NCBI GenBank assembly: GCA_030248195.1
Contig: JASAND010019857.1
Span: forward strand, 124,001 to 188,000
DNA from: Trissonchulus latispiculum
Taxonomy: Eukaryota; Nematoda; Enoplea; Enoplida; Ironidae
Length of the DNA: 64,000 bases
Reading direction: 5' to 3'
Numbering within the stretch: the stretch's first letter is position 1; every line of letters begins with the position of its first letter. This document shows positions 23,301 to 37,500 of the stretch, in pieces. Under the pieces are notes generated by a model, which did no database searches, was not told the origin of the DNA, and worked only from the letters and a program-made list of their open reading frames with translations. The position numbers were made by a program, and so were the translations under genes.

Positions 23301-26300
23301 CTATCAGTTATTAAGTTCTGAGCTGTAAGATTTTGGCTGACTCTGGTATGTCCAACGTTTTGATATCTATTTATCTTTATTTTTACTTTATTTTAGTTTA
23401 TTTTTTCAGCTTTATCGGCTTATCAGATTTACTACCGAGCCCGAAAGGATAACTGGAAGGTTGGTGGAACAGGGATTTTGGTTACATACAATGTTTGAAG
23501 TTAAATAATGGCTGTATGTACATTCCTCAATTCTAGTGTTAATTTTATCCGGTTTTCGTTCAGACTAATACCTTTTCAACTATAGACGTAGTGACCATCA
23601 TTTTTCTGGTTCTTTGTTGTCTTAGTTGCTAACATTGTGTTTTACTTACAGCGATTGTTTTTGTTATTTTTCTAGGACAGTTCGCTGCTTTTTGGCCTGG
23701 CCCTTGTCTATTATCATTTCAATTCATTTACATGGTAAGTTCTTCATATACGTTCTTAATGTACTAATTCATTTTTTCTATCCCGACGAAATTTCTCGAC
23801 AATTCAAACGTGGGTATTGGAACCTCTTTTGACAAGCGGATAGAATAGGCAAACACGCTTCTCTGTGCACATTCTTGTAGCTTTGATTAAAAGCATATTA
23901 TGGAAAGGGGCGTATCCAGGTATTTATTTGGAGCCAAAAAGAAAATTTAGCTATACGTTTTTTTCTAAATCTGACCGTTTTCTGAAAACTCCCTGTCCGG
24001 ACCGCCGATCCTCCCCTTTGGATAGGACGTCCCTGTTCAAAATACTGGATACGCCCCTGATGTATTGGAATATCATTTTGACACAATATTATCAGCGCAG
24101 TATGTTTCGGCTACTCATCCACCCGAGATTTCGACCTTAATGTTTCGAGCATATTGCATGCCTATAATACAGTTAAGAAGTGTAAATACTGTTCATAGTA
24201 CACTGTCAGCATATTGCATACCTATTTCAGACACTCTGTGTTTACTGTGTTGCAGGTCTGCCAAGCTCTTTCAGCAGGTCCTCTACGTAGTGCCGTCCTT
24301 TCCGCGTTCCTCCGAAGTGCATCTACGCCTTGGCCTTATTGCCAAATATCACAGGGACTGGACCTCTGCCTATAAGGTTTGCACTTGCACCACCACTATG
24401 TCACAGGTTATGACCGATTGCGCCAAATCTATAGTCTAGACTGATTTCTTGTTAAGCCGGGGCATACTTGGCGGCGCCCCCCCCCTAAATTCACATGCAG
24501 ACAGTTTTTTAAAAAAACTTGCACGTTTGTTCAGAATAAAGAAAACATTGCCACTGAATCAGAGACATTGCTGACATTACTGCTTGATAAAACAGTATTG
24601 GGTCAGATTTTCAAAAGTTCTTTGGGCCAGTTAATGCGGTCGGCGGACTATCTAATGAAAATTAACCGCCACAGACTCTAAAGGTAGGTCAATAGTTTGG
24701 CATTAGATGTGGGAAAATGTGAGTATTTAGCCGTGTATGTTTTCGATTTGGGCCGAAAAATACAGTAGTTTTTCAAAATTGTTCTGACATCTGAGCCCGT
24801 GCTCGGGAACTTTGGGCATGGGAAGAAACTAGACCCCACCCCACACATGCTGAGCCATATCCGGGATCTCCAGGGCAGTCCTATAAAAAGTTATTCGGAA
24901 AGTTGCCAAATGGTGTTTTTTTCGAACCTTTACTATATTTTTGTCGTGTGAAAGTACCTTCCAGTTGGCAGCAGCTGGATTTCTGGTGTGTGCTATATTT
25001 CTTACGAAATTAATTATTACCTCTTCTTGGATGCTACGTATACGTATACATAATAATATGTTTTTGTTTACTGAATCTCATATTTTGCTAAATGATGCTA
25101 AAGTGTTGATCTTTCTAGCGTTGTTGAATTTTGATTTTATTGTGGATAACCAATTGTAATTTATGATTTGTAGCACCTCAATTTGGCATTGTTTGGAAAC
25201 AGTCCAACTACTCTCACCAAAGATGAAAGTACGCAGACGAGTCTTTTTAGTTTTTCTACTTTGACTTTCTTTTCTGTCGGTATAGTTTTCAATTTACGCT
25301 GATTCTTTTTCTGAAAATGAGAGCAAAATAAGCTGATCCATTTACGCTATGTTTTGCTCGTATACAATGTAGGGATTTTTTCGGCAGAGTTTTTCCTGTT
25401 GTACTTTTATTTTATTTTAATGTCTGTTGTTCAGCTGTTTTTGTTGTGTTTCAGTCAAATTTCATATTGCTCACTGTTACGATGTTCAGGTACGTCTGTG
25501 CTCGGGTATATACGATAGAATTGTTTTCGATTGGTCTGACATGTTTGCGCCTTTTGAAAGCTAACTTGTTGGCAGTCTGTGCCGGTTCGCAACAGGGGTT
25601 TAGGGACAGCGAAAAGAATCGGATACTATAGGCGGCTGGCATTTTTTTAGGAATTTGAGAGTGGGGGGGGGAAGTGGGTGGGGTGCGAGTCCAAGGTAAA
25701 AAATTTTTTCCAAAATTTTTAGCGGAAAAGTTAGCACTTTTTTGGTAAAAACACAAAAAATCGCTGTTGTAAGCTTAAAATTAGCTTATAAGTCCATGAA
25801 TTAGCTAAAAACACAGAAAAGTTTTGCAAATTTGTCCTCAAAAACTTAATTTTTCTACACTTTTGGGCGATCCCCAAAAAAGTGGGGGGGGGACTTGCCG
25901 AAAAGTGGGGCCCCCAAACCCCCCCCCCCCACTAAAAAAATGTCAGGGCGGTGACAGCAGACGAGTATATAATTATTGCCCCGGTGACGGACTCTTCATT
26001 TGATAAGTTATAACTCTTTCTAAAAGTGCCTTCGTGGTCGTGAATGCGCATGAACGCGCTTCTTGCAACGCCAATATAACTTTGCTTCCAATTGTAACAT
26101 GGCAGTGTAGCGCTTCGACGCGCGTCTACGAAAGTCAACTGACGACTGGAACTCTGCAATCAGCATAAGGCTTCGGCCTTTAGTGACTGCAGGCAGGCGT
26201 TTTTCATTATTTCTTTATGACACATTAAGGGTGCCTTCATAGTCGCATCAAATGTAGCATCTCTCCCTGGGCGGCCTTGCTACCACTGGAAGCGTTGACA

Positions 26301-28584
26301 CACGTTCAAAATATAAACTTTATTATACGCATGTCGACGCGCGTACAACTGAGCGTTCGCGACTAGGAAAACACCTTTAGTCCGAACAGGAGAGAGTCAA
26401 TGTCTTTTATTGTGTGTATCTTTTCTAGGCCCAATTTGAAACTGCCAAGGAACGCTATGAGGAAATTTTGAACTCTGGCAATCACCTCACTAACAGTACT
26501 AAGGCTGTGCTCTATAGACAGTTAGGTATGTAGTATACGTAGTGTGCTGTACATTTTACCGTACGTATATTCGTATTGTACTAACTTGTATGCTACAGTC
26601 TTGAATAGTTTTCTACTTATTAATGCTTTGTGATGAATCTTAAACTAACGGAAAAAACAAAATTGGTAATTTTTTCGTTGCGTTTTTTCCTGTTTCAGGC
26701 TGGCTGTATCATCGGGCGGAGGGTTTCGGTGAAAAGTTGCAACGACAGAACATTGCAGTTCAGTACCTGCGACGTTCGCTGGAGTTTGACTATAACTCTG
26801 GACAGACTTGGTACTATCTGGGACGGTAAGGCAAAATTTTAAAGATTGGGTTAATCACAAAAATATTTGCGAATGTGGGGTAGGGCGCAACCAAAGGGTG
26901 TTTCTGATTTTGGAGTATAGTTTAGATTTGGTAGTTGATTTCTGATGTACCTGGAACCTGGGGAGGTGGGACCACTAGCGTAGCCAGAAATAAATTTCTG
27001 AGGGGGGGCAATCCAAAGATGGTCTGAAATTTCTACCGCAACTGAACCGTTGGTGGAAAATTTCAAGCAAAATCTAGCGTGTTTTGAGATATTTGAGTGC
27101 AAAAGTAGCGCCCCAGGCGAAAATTTTTTCGAAATATTTATTCACGCTGCTGCTACTCATAAAAAAGTTTCTTTTGTCTTCGATTTCGGAGAGGCAAGCC
27201 CCCCCCCCCCTGGCTACGCGCCTGGGCGGGACCATGTAAAATTATATCCGCAATGAACGAAGAATTTTTTGAAAATTTTGTGCCTAATGCTGCAAGTTCT
27301 GAGGGTTTTTAAGTTAACACTTTCCGAAAAAATGCGTGATCATCCATAAAGACAAGTACCGAAGTACAGTAGTGTAGATACGTATTGCCCCTACATTTTA
27401 CGCATTGTGAGGCTTGGAGTGTTTTGGCTCGAAACATTAGTCAGAAGTTTAGTTACATCCCTAGTTTTTATTAATAGAATTGTCTTGTTTTTGTATTTCT
27501 TTCCAGTTGTTTTGCGAGTATTCCGGGCCGGGCTCACGACGCGTTTGTGGCCTATCGACATTCCATTGACAAATCCGAGTCCAGTGCCGACACCTGGTGT
27601 TCCATTGGGTCTGTTTTGTTTTTTCAATCATATCCTTTCCTGTGATCGTTATTTTTACCCGTTTATTTAATGTTGTAGATGTTTAATAGAAACCTTTAGC
27701 CCCCACCTCACAGAGCTAGTGTTTAAAGTGTCCCCCTTCATATACCCAGTTGGACAGTATTTGTGCTCAACGAATTGGGCTTAGCCAATCTAATTTGCAT
27801 AATTATGCAAGCTACAGGAACTAAGTTTCAACTTTTATAAAATTTCTGTCTTCCCCACCCCCCAAGAAAATATGTACAATACGGTTTGTCTATGGTTGTA
27901 TGTTGCTGTCTGTTGCAGTGTGCTCTATCAGCAGCAGAATCAGCCAATGGACGCCCTCCAGGCCTACATCTGTGCCGTCCAGCTGGAGCCGGCCCACGCC
28001 GCCGCCTGGATCGATCTGGGCCTCCTCTATGAGAACTCCGCCCAGCCCAAGGATGCCCTCCAGTGCTATGTCAGTGCTTCCAAGGCTAACAAAGGTACTA
28101 CTACACCATAGGCGTTACATACATGCATACCATAGTGGCTCTTTCCTGTTTCTGACAAAGACTTTCATCTTGGTGACTGCAGGGCAGGCGTTTTTCATTA
28201 TTCCTCTATGATTAATGTCTTGTATGCTTCGTGGATTCGCCTGCTGGCCCGAGTTTACCTCATTTTCTTGATGTAAATGTTAGAAGTATTGTTGAGGGGA
28301 ATCCATTTTCTAATAATGTTTCTAATAAAATTCCACACAATTTCAGTCAAACTATGAGTAATCTAAACTCGCCAAGAATGCATTAACTAAATAGCGAGTG
28401 CTCAAAAATTCAGTTGATGCGCCAGTATAGACAATTTTATATTATTGAAGATTTCATTTATTTTGTTTGTTTGTTTTGCAGACCAGTCTGTGTCAGAAGC
28501 CCTGCGAACGCGCATTCACATCATTGAGTCGCGTCTGCTTACCTGTTCCTCATCTGTGCTGGATGCTCCAGCCAATAGAGCACG
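20327..28584 (+). CDS. KDM6A: KDM6 exons 1-13: N-terminus and TPR domain
   Basis: The N-terminus ends in ILELDSTSFG, comparable to LDSRLFG of vertebrate UTX. Residues from about 155 to 447 form tetratricopeptide repeats. Recognisable conserved blocks are [34 protein letters not shown] followed by [58 protein letters not shown] and [12 protein letters not shown]. These TPRs bind partner subunits in known KDM6 complexes. The exons are short (35-316 bp), every junction keeps phase, and donor/acceptor sites are GT-AG. Exon 3 carries a less conserved Pro/Ser-rich insert before the first TPR. Introns 5, 8 and 10 carry MITEs. Confidence 0.9.
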
Positions 28585-31500
28585 GTATAATTAACTATTT
28601 ACTGATTAGTTAACGTTAATTAGGTACTTTAATCCATAGGCGTAGATAAGGGGAGGGCTCCCGGGCGGGCGCCCTCCCCGAACCCATTGTGCCCCCCTGG
28701 AAATTTGTTCAAGGTAAAATTTTACTGACTAGTGACTTTACACTGACAAACACATACGTAGTATTTATAAATGGAAATCCTTTTTCCGAGGTTTTGCCGC
28801 AAAAACGTCTATCACAGCAGATATAGCTGCACGCTGCCCGCTCACCGAAAGTAGTCTGGTTCGAGCTTGAAAACTTTAAAAATTTTAATTTTTTAATTTT
28901 TCAGTTTCTAGTTTGGATTGTGTCTACTTATAATGGTAAAAAAATCGAAAACTATTAAAAATTGAAAAACTCTTCATAACCACTTTTCGTCAAATACGGA
29001 ATTTTGGTCAAAATAAAAATTTTTTCATACACGATTAAAAGTTTGATCAGCATGATTAGGAACACTAGTAAGGTCATCAAGCGCTATTTCAGGACATTGG
29101 GATTATTTGCTATAAAGTTAGCCTTTGAAATACGGTAAACGATACTACCACCTTAAGAAATTCTCGAAATTTTAGCAAAAATTTCAAAATTTTAAAAATA
29201 TTTTTTAAAAAGTTTGGCTAAAATATTCTTAAAGCCAAGGTTGTAGTTTGGCTTTATGATAGAAATTTACAGGGCAGCGAGAAATTGCTACAAAAATTGA
29301 AATTTTAAGTGTAAAATCAAAAATTTTTCAAATTTAAGTTTTGAATAGGAGGATAAGATATCCGTTAACGCAAAATAGGCGGATATCCGGATGTGAAAAA
29401 ATATCCGGTGCCCATCACTAAAAGTCATATACATTCAGTGGCGTAGATAAGGGGAGGGCGCCCCCCGAAGCACCTTTGCCCCCCTGGAAATTTTGCCAGT
29501 GGAAAAATTTTTAAGCTCGCACACAGCGCGAGCTTAACATATTGCATTAGTTTTTTTGCTGGAAAATAGTGAAATATAGGTTTCAACCATTCAAATTTTT
29601 CAAAAAAAATTCGCTCGCTCTGAGCCAAATAGAAGACGATTTTACTGGAAAAATGTAATACAGTAATACTGTAAATGTAATATTGTTGCTGGAAAAATAG
29701 GTTTAAAACGTAATATTTCTAAACATTTTCTACTTGGGGCAGCGCTCCTAGTAGCTGCGTTCTTACTCATATTGCTAACTACTATGACAACTTGATATTG
29801 ATTATTTCATTTTCCTCAAATAAATGTTTCTGTCTTTAGTCTTGCAGATGTGGCACTTAATAAAGAAAGTGCTCAAAAGTATTCCTCAGGGAGTCTAAAT
29901 ATTAAAAATTCTGCAACTGCCGGGGGGCTCCGCCCCCAGACCCCCGCGGGTCCTATTTCTTCGCGACATTTGGTTTCTCCACAACGCTTCCATGCGTACA
30001 ATGCTAGCTTTCATATTATTTGCGGATCTGAAATAAAACAGCAAGAAATTGCCTTGAAACATTGCTTTCATGTCCAAAATGTCAAAAATTCTCAACTTCT
30101 GGGGATTCAAAAGCAATTCTGTTCAAAAAATTTAGAAAGTTAAAAATTTTCAACTTTGATATTAAAGAATTATTATGTAGGGGCGCGATAGCGCCCCTAC
30201 ATAATATGGGTATAAAGGCGTCTGCGCGGCCCCCTGGAGACCGTCTTGGCCTGGTGCCAGCTAATTAGACGTCCGGCGGTGGTAAAAAGGTTACCATCGT
30301 AAACAACTCGAGTAGTACTACAAGTACCACCATACTTTTGGTTCGAATTCGAAACTTCGAATTTTTGCACTAGGCGATAGTTACCGTGCGTTTGTTTTTT
30401 TTCTCGGTGAATAACGCTTATTGGAAATGCATTTTACGGCTAAGTGTTGGAACGATGTGGGCATTTTGGCACCATACTACTATTATATGTTGGTAGACAG
30501 GATCCCCCATGCTACCTTTTTTTGGTCATTTTGGCACCTGGCCAATTTTGGCTCTGTGCCAAGGTCCCAAAGTCGGACTTTCGCTATTTTTCGCAAATTT
30601 TGGTCACACTTTTCTAGAACTGGGCAGAAGCTGGAGAGGTCTAGTATCTTTTGTTGAAAATTACCAGTAGGGGTGCATAAAGTAACGAGGGGGATTTTTT
30701 AATTTTGCTCCCTAGCTTTCAGGAGATGGGCCCAAACTTTGCATTTTTTGGCCTGTTTTGGCGAAAAGTTTCTAAGTCCCACTTTTACTAGAAATGGCCT
30801 AAATGTCACTAAAAATGGTGTTTTTCGGCCTTGGGGTGGTACCCATATACAGTAAATCGGGGTCGCTGAAAACGATGAGCATACTGCCGATACCGCCCGA
30901 AGTGACCACTGGTCAGCATGGCTCCCGTGGTTCCTCGCCCAGGGTCAAAGTTGGGAAAACTCACTCTAAACAGCGTTTTTCGGCGTTTTGATCGGGGGCA
31001 TATATAGTAAATCGACTACGCTCGTTTCAATGGGCATATCGCCGAAACCGACGGAAGTGACCACTGGTCACTACAGCCTATGGGGCCTATTGACCACTGG
31101 TCAAACGGCCTAAAACTGCGTTTTTCGGCGTTTTGGTCGGGGGCTTATATGGTAAATCGACTACACTCGTTTCAATGTGCATATCGCCGAAACCGACGGA
31201 AGTGACCACTGGTCACTATGGTCTAGGTGGCCTATTGACCAGTGGTCAAACCCCCTAAAACAGCGTTTTTCGGCGTTTTGGTCGGGGGCATATATGGTAA
31301 ATCGACTACGCTCGTTTCAATGGGCATATCGCCGAAACCGACGGAAGTGACCGCTGGTCACTACAGCCTAGGAGTCCTATTGACCACTGGTCAAACGGCC
31401 TAAAACTGCGTTTTTCGGCGTCTTGGTCGGGGGCACATATAGTAAATCGACTACGCTCGTTTCAGTGGGCATATCGCCGAAACCGACGGAAGTGACCACT

Positions 31501-34500
31501 GGTCACTATGGTCTAGGTGGCCTATTGACCAGTGGTCAAACCCCCTAAAACAGCGTTTTTCGGCGTTTTGGTCGGGGGCATATATAGTAAATCGACTACG
31601 CTCGTTTCAATGGGCATATTGCCGAAATTGAGGGAAGTGACCTGTGGTCACTACGGTCTATGGGGCCTATTGACCAGTAGTCAAACCCCTTAAAACAGCG
31701 TTTTGCGGCGTTTTGGTTGGTGACATATATAGTAAATCCACTACGCTCGTTTCAATGGGCATATTGCCGAAATCGATGGAGTGACCAGTGGTCACTACGG
31801 TCTATGGGGCCTATTGACCAGTGGTCAAACCCCTTAAAACAGCGTTTTTCGGCGTTTTGGTCGGGGGCATATATAGTAAATCGACTACGCTCGTTTCAAT
31901 GGGCATATTGCCGAAATTGAGGGAAGTGACCTGTGGTCACTACGGTCTATGGGGCCTATTGACCAGTGGTCAAACCCCTTAAAACAGCGTTTTGCGGCGT
32001 TTTGGTTGGTGACATATATAGTAAATCCACTACGCTCGTTTCAATGGGCATATTGCCGAAATCGATGGAGTGACCAGTGGTCACTACGGTCTATGGGGCC
32101 TATTGACCAGTGGTCAAACCCCTTAAAACAGCGTTTTTCGGCGTTTTGGTCGGGGGCATATATAGTAAATCGACTACGCTCGTTTCAATGGGCATATTGC
32201 CGAAATTGAGGGAAGTGACCTGTGGTCACTACGGTCTATGGGGCCTATTGACCAGTGGTCAAACCCCTTAAAACAGCGTTTTTCGGAGTTTTGTTGGGGG
32301 CATATAGTCAGAGGGGGGAAAAAACAACGATTTTCGAAATAAGGTTATTACTCGCTACAGACTGTAGCTAGCCAGACGCTTTATATACCAGCATGTAGGG
32401 CTTGGCCTGTACTTTCTATACCACCAGTAAAATCAGCATTCGGTTGTACTTCTAGTAGTCTAGCCTCAATATAGACCATCTTTTTTTTCCCCCACAAGTG
32501 GGGGAAAAAAAAGATGGGGGTGGGGAAAAAAAAGATGGCACCAAATTTCGTTCCTTTACCACCATAGCAGGAGATAAATGGCATTTAAAGGCATAAAACG
32601 CAATATCTACTTCTAAAAACTCGTTGCCGGCAGCCAGGCTTAGTATTATCCATCGTAAATGCCAAACTTAGTAATGAGCCAACATTGCTAGGAAATTAAG
32701 ATTTTTGGTCTACAAAATCTTATTTTTTCCGGTAATTTATAATTTAATCGCCTTTTGTGTTAACTTGCAATGATAAAATACACCATTTTGCAATATTAAC
32801 CCGCAAGAAATTGAGTGTTTTATTTATGATGGGTGGCAAAATCGCACAAAAGTGTTCAGGGGTCATCCATTTCGGGTGGAGTCTTTTGCATATCCACACT
32901 TGTGAAACTCTCTGGAATGTCCACAGTTCATATCACAAAAATATTGTTTATGGACCCTAATTTTCTTGTTATCTGCATGATTTACCCCCCTGGGAATATT
33001 TGCCAGCATTCCTCCACAGGGGCAGGTCATATGGCTCTTTTCGACAGCGGAAGGTCAATTGGGGGGGTATATATAGCAGTTCAAATGAGTAAACAATTAG
33101 TCGTTATTTTTGCTTAAATCAAAAAAACGAAACTGCCGGCAAAAAAGCACACCGTTGTTTTTTTCCCCCCTCTGGTGCAAAAAGTGTGGGGGAAAAAAAA
33201 GATGGTCACTATTTCTCAACCGTGTGACCTAGCGAAAATCCGACTAGCCCACGTTATAGAGCACATCCACAAACCCCTTCATGCACAAAATGACTCCTGT
33301 AACTATTACCAGTAAGTTGGCATAATCTTAGAAAATTTGAAAAATCCTTAGGTTTTTGGACAACTTTTGGGTGTCAACTTCGGACCCATGCCACACGAAG
33401 GCTCAATCGACAGGAACGGTTATTTGTATTATGATCTTAAAGTACAAGACTTGAACTTTCATTTGCACTAGATTTTGTATCTCTATCTTATACCAGTCGA
33501 GCAGGGTGAGCCGTTGTTTTTTTCCCCCACTTTGCCGGTGATGCTTTTTTCCCCCCTCTGACTATATATTGTAAATCGAATACGCTCGTTTAACATGGCA
33601 CTGTTCAAGCTCCTTGTATCCATTACCGCATTGCTGGAAAGGGATCCTTTAAAATGACAGAAGGACAAGAAATAAAAATGCACCTCTGGAGCATGAAAAA
33701 GTAATATGGGTGATGGTTAGGTTGGAAAATCAAGAGAGGACTAGTCTTTAAAATGCTTAATATGGGGCTAGGTTAAAAAATAGAAGAGGACTAGGTTGTG
33801 AGCGAATTAATATGGGCACAGCTTCGCCGAACAACACATATTCGCGGGATTTCACGTTTCGTCTTAGCTTAGAGCTATCAATGTCAGTCAATAAAAAATT
33901 TAAGCAGTTGAATACTCATCGAATATAGCTGTTTGCATGTGCTGTTAGGCTAGCTGCTAGGAATATATATATATACGTAAATTATTATCATTTTGTTGTG
34001 TTGAACTACCGCAGGCTCTACTACTAGGAGAGGTCTAAGGATATGATGCTAAAGCTATTGGTCCAAGTCAGGAGGAAATAGAAGATCGTGGGAGAGTCCT
34101 AAATTATTCTTGAATATAAATTTATATAAGCTATAAACTAAACGTAGCGTGAATGGATATGCATACTGATATACATTTATAAACCGCGAATATGGGTTGT
34201 TCGGCGAAGCTGTGCCCATATTAATTCGCTCACAACCTAGTCCTCTTCTATTTTTTAACCTAGCCCCATATTAAGCATTTTAAAGACTAGTCCTCTCTTG
34301 ATTTTCCAACCTAACCATCACCCATATTACTTTTTCATGCTCCAGAGGAGCATTTTTATTCCTTGTATAAAGTTTCTCTAGCAGTTTTTGGTGAAAATCA
34401 GAAAAATGTCAGCTTTAATAATTAAGCCATTTTTGGTGAAAATCTGAAAAACTAAATTTTACTGTTAGAAATATTATTGTGGGTCGAGGTAAAAATTGCT

Positions 34501-37500
34501 AAATTTCGGGGAGGGGTCGGGCCCTGGACCCCCCCCCCGACTTGCCAGAAAATCTGCCCTCCCCGAAGCAATGACCTATCTACGCCACTGCTTTAATCGT
34601 AGATTGAGATTATTTTAACCTGTGTCAATGTTTTCTTGGGATGAAAGGTGGTTACGGCGGAAATTTGTGGCTGGAAAAAGAACTGGGAAAACGTGTCAAA
34701 GGGCAATTTTGTGTTTGTTAACATTTATACCTGGCTGTATTTTCAAGGTTTATCCGTCTTGTACTTTATTTTGTAAATACCTAGGATGTTTCATTATATG
34801 GATTAACTTGCAGGATTAAACCGTCCCTTTCGTTTATGCAATAATCCTAGAGCTTTGTTAATAAGAGTTTCTAAAACGATTAACCTATAATCATTACTAC
34901 GTACGTACGTACAGTAAGAATCTTTTTGTTGTACATTTCCTGTCAGTTTTTGTCTTCCTTTTTCAATTTCACTTCCTCTCTATTTTCTTCTATTTCTTTT
35001 TTCCAGTCCTGGCAGCCTACCGCCACTGGACGATGCCTGGAAGCTGCCCATTCCAGCGGAACTGACCACTCGTCAGAGCCAGGTTCAGCAGGCCAAAATT
35101 CAGCAATGCGTTGAGGGCGGTGTTATGGCCAGCCTCCTGTCTACTACTCCTGAAGATTCCACCACCGCCACCGTCTCCAATAGTGCACGTGGTCCCCCTC
35201 TTGGGGGTCCGGGTGGAAAAATGTCTGGGGGTGGAGCCCCACCGCCCCCGGTATTCCTGACCCCCCAACAAATTCAGATGATGAATGTGTTGGCAGAGAG
35301 CCAGGAACGATTGAACGCTGATGATCTGCAGATCCTGAGATCTCTGCAGCACCAGTATGCGCTGATGCAGCAACACTATGCGCGGGTGCAGTCTGAAGCG
35401 GCTGCCCTAGCACAGCATCATCAGGTGCGGCGTTGGTTTTGGGAAACTCCCCCTTTTTTGTGTCTTATTTTGCTGAACTCATTTTGTCTAGTTTTGCTAT
35501 TTATGTACTGTAACTGTCTACTACTGCAGTGACGGGTTTTGACTAAGGGCTTGAAGCTTGTTCATTCCGCACTAGGTCCAAATTTGGTGGGGGGGCATAA
35601 AAGAAGCAATATTCCCTTCCCCTGTATGTATAGATGTTTATGCTATGCTTTCCCTGCAGATTTTTACCTAAAAATATGAATTTTTGCAACCTTTTGGCTT
35701 TTATCCGTACAGTAATATGTCACGAAAATGCAAATGTTTGTTTCTATTGCATTCCCTCCCCCCCCCTCCCCATCCGAAAACATCTCTAAAAATACCTTGC
35801 TGTCATGTACCATATACTTTTACTTTGAGGCAAGAGTAAGCCTATGGTATAGAGTTTATTATGGTCAGAATAACTGTCTGTTTTGATGTGTCTATCATGT
35901 TCTTTGGATTTATTTTTTTTTGCAGGGTATGAGTCGTGCCGGCATTCCACCCGGTCATGGGCCCCCCGGCCCCGGGGGTCCGGCGGGTGGGGGTGGGGGT
36001 GGGGGTCTTCTGGAGTCTGGTAGTGATGAGGACATTCTGCCCCAGGTTACCACGGATGATATCATGGTGATTCTGGGCACCTCTGATGCCCCGCCTGGGG
36101 GTGATGATTTTCTGGACACCCTGGGGGGTACGGCAGAATCGGTGGGCATGATGGTTGTGGGCGGGGCAGGGGATGTGCAAAATGACCCCCTCCTATCGGA
36201 TGCAGCTTTCTCACTGGAAGCCAGAATACAGGTACGTACGACAGGTATTGGCATTTTTTGATTGACGACAGATCTTTTTCTGTGATTTTTGTTTTCGTCA
36301 TTTTTCCTAGGTAGGTGGTGATATGTATTTTTGCTTTGTTTTTGACTCTTTTTGTGTGAAAATCGTATTTCATAGGTTGGAAATTGTTTGTAGCTGGACA
36401 TATTATTGCAACCAATCTAGGAAAACAATAAAAGAATACTACCTGTAGAAATTATTGCTACAGTTTGTCCTTTTTTCAAGTGATTATGTTTTTTACTTTT
36501 ATCCCTTTTCAATTTGATTTGTTTTAGGACAACAGTGTCACGTCCACCTCCCATGGTCTGGACTCGGAACCAGGCACCGGTGGGGGTGCCTCTATTGGGG
36601 GCTCACGTGACAGCGTGGGCGGCGCCCTGCAGAAACTGGGGGGCGGCGTGGCTAGCCTGAGCAAAAATTTGGGGGGCGCCCCCCTCCTTGGGCGGGCTGA
36701 CTCCCGCAGCCCGCCCCCCAATCTGCCCCCGCCCCCTCTCAGTCTGGTGGCAACCAGCCCCCTCCTACACCAGCTATCTCAGGGCACATCTCAGGACATA
36801 CTGGAAGCCTGTCGCCGATCTCGATCCCCCACCGAGCCGGGACCCCCGATTTTGCCGGATCAGGCCCCGCCCCCTGAACTGCCCCTGCCCCCGCCTCCGT
36901 CAGAGATCAGCAAAGGACTGGGGGACAAGGTAAAGGGACTGTGAAATGTGAGAGTGGGGTGGGATGGGGCGGCAGTTTGAGGATTTTAGGGGATGGTTTT
37001 TCTAACAAGTCTGAGGAATTGTTTTGTGAAATTGAGTATAGTTTCCCCTTCATTGCAGAGGTTTTTTTTGTGAATGCAATTTTGGTTGGTGCCAATTCTT
37101 GTTTTGGCATAGCTGCTAGCATAGCCAGTTCGGTGTGTTTTATTGTTTAGTTTTTAATTTCAAAACTCAAAAAACCTTTCCTCGTCTCGTCCTGGAATTA
37201 TGTGAGATCAGAAGTCATCAAAATTGTGACGCTTGGTTTTTGTCCGAGGTTTTGTTGCACTTTTGATTGATTGTCTCTTTTTGCTTGCAGCTTCTGATAC
37301 CAACGCCCAGCATCGTGGTGGAATCGAAACGTGACGCGTTTGCCCTGGAGTTGCAGGAGTTCTGCTACAAGGCGCCCATTGCCGTCATCCGGGGCATGTC
37401 CACTGCCCTCAAACTGGACCTGGGCCTGTTTTCCAGCAAAACTCTCATGGAAATTGCCCCTGACCAACAGGTTGGCTAATGGGGGGGTTTTTTTATTTCA

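Larger units (their letters stand above)
30172..34367. repeat. Hairpin-headed composite repeat unit, copy A
   Basis: Begins with a perfect 15-bp hairpin (ATTATGTAGGGGCGC, loop GATA, 30172-30205), continues through non-coding sequence and a 145-bp array, and ends in a foldback (33665-34367). The same order recurs at 40172-43867 in the same orientation, with about 94% identity over the first 120 bp. The transposon class is not clear; a Helitron-like terminal hairpin was considered, but no CTRR terminus is seen. Confidence 0.65.
28635..34590. mobile_element. 5.96-kb hAT-type outer element with nested insertions
   Basis: Inverted ends CATAGGCGTAGATAAGG and CCTATCTACGCCACTG are flanked by a perfect 8-bp duplication ctttaatc (28627-28634 and 34591-34598). 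A second, internal copy of the end sequence starts near 29437. Inside lie a hairpin-headed composite unit (30172-34367), a 145-bp array, another TIR element (32307-33562) and a foldback. No transposase open frame is recognised. The element accounts for about 93% of the 6.4-kb KDM6 intron 13. Confidence 0.7.

Noticed and set aside
31717..32209. Open frames running through the 145-bp arrays
   Set aside because: They arise because the repeat unit lacks stops in one frame; period 145 shifts frame each unit and no conserved protein results.
35955..36415. Open frames of 112-148 codons on the - strand over KDM6 exon 15
   Set aside because: Antisense shadows of a GC-rich, Gly/Pro-coding exon.
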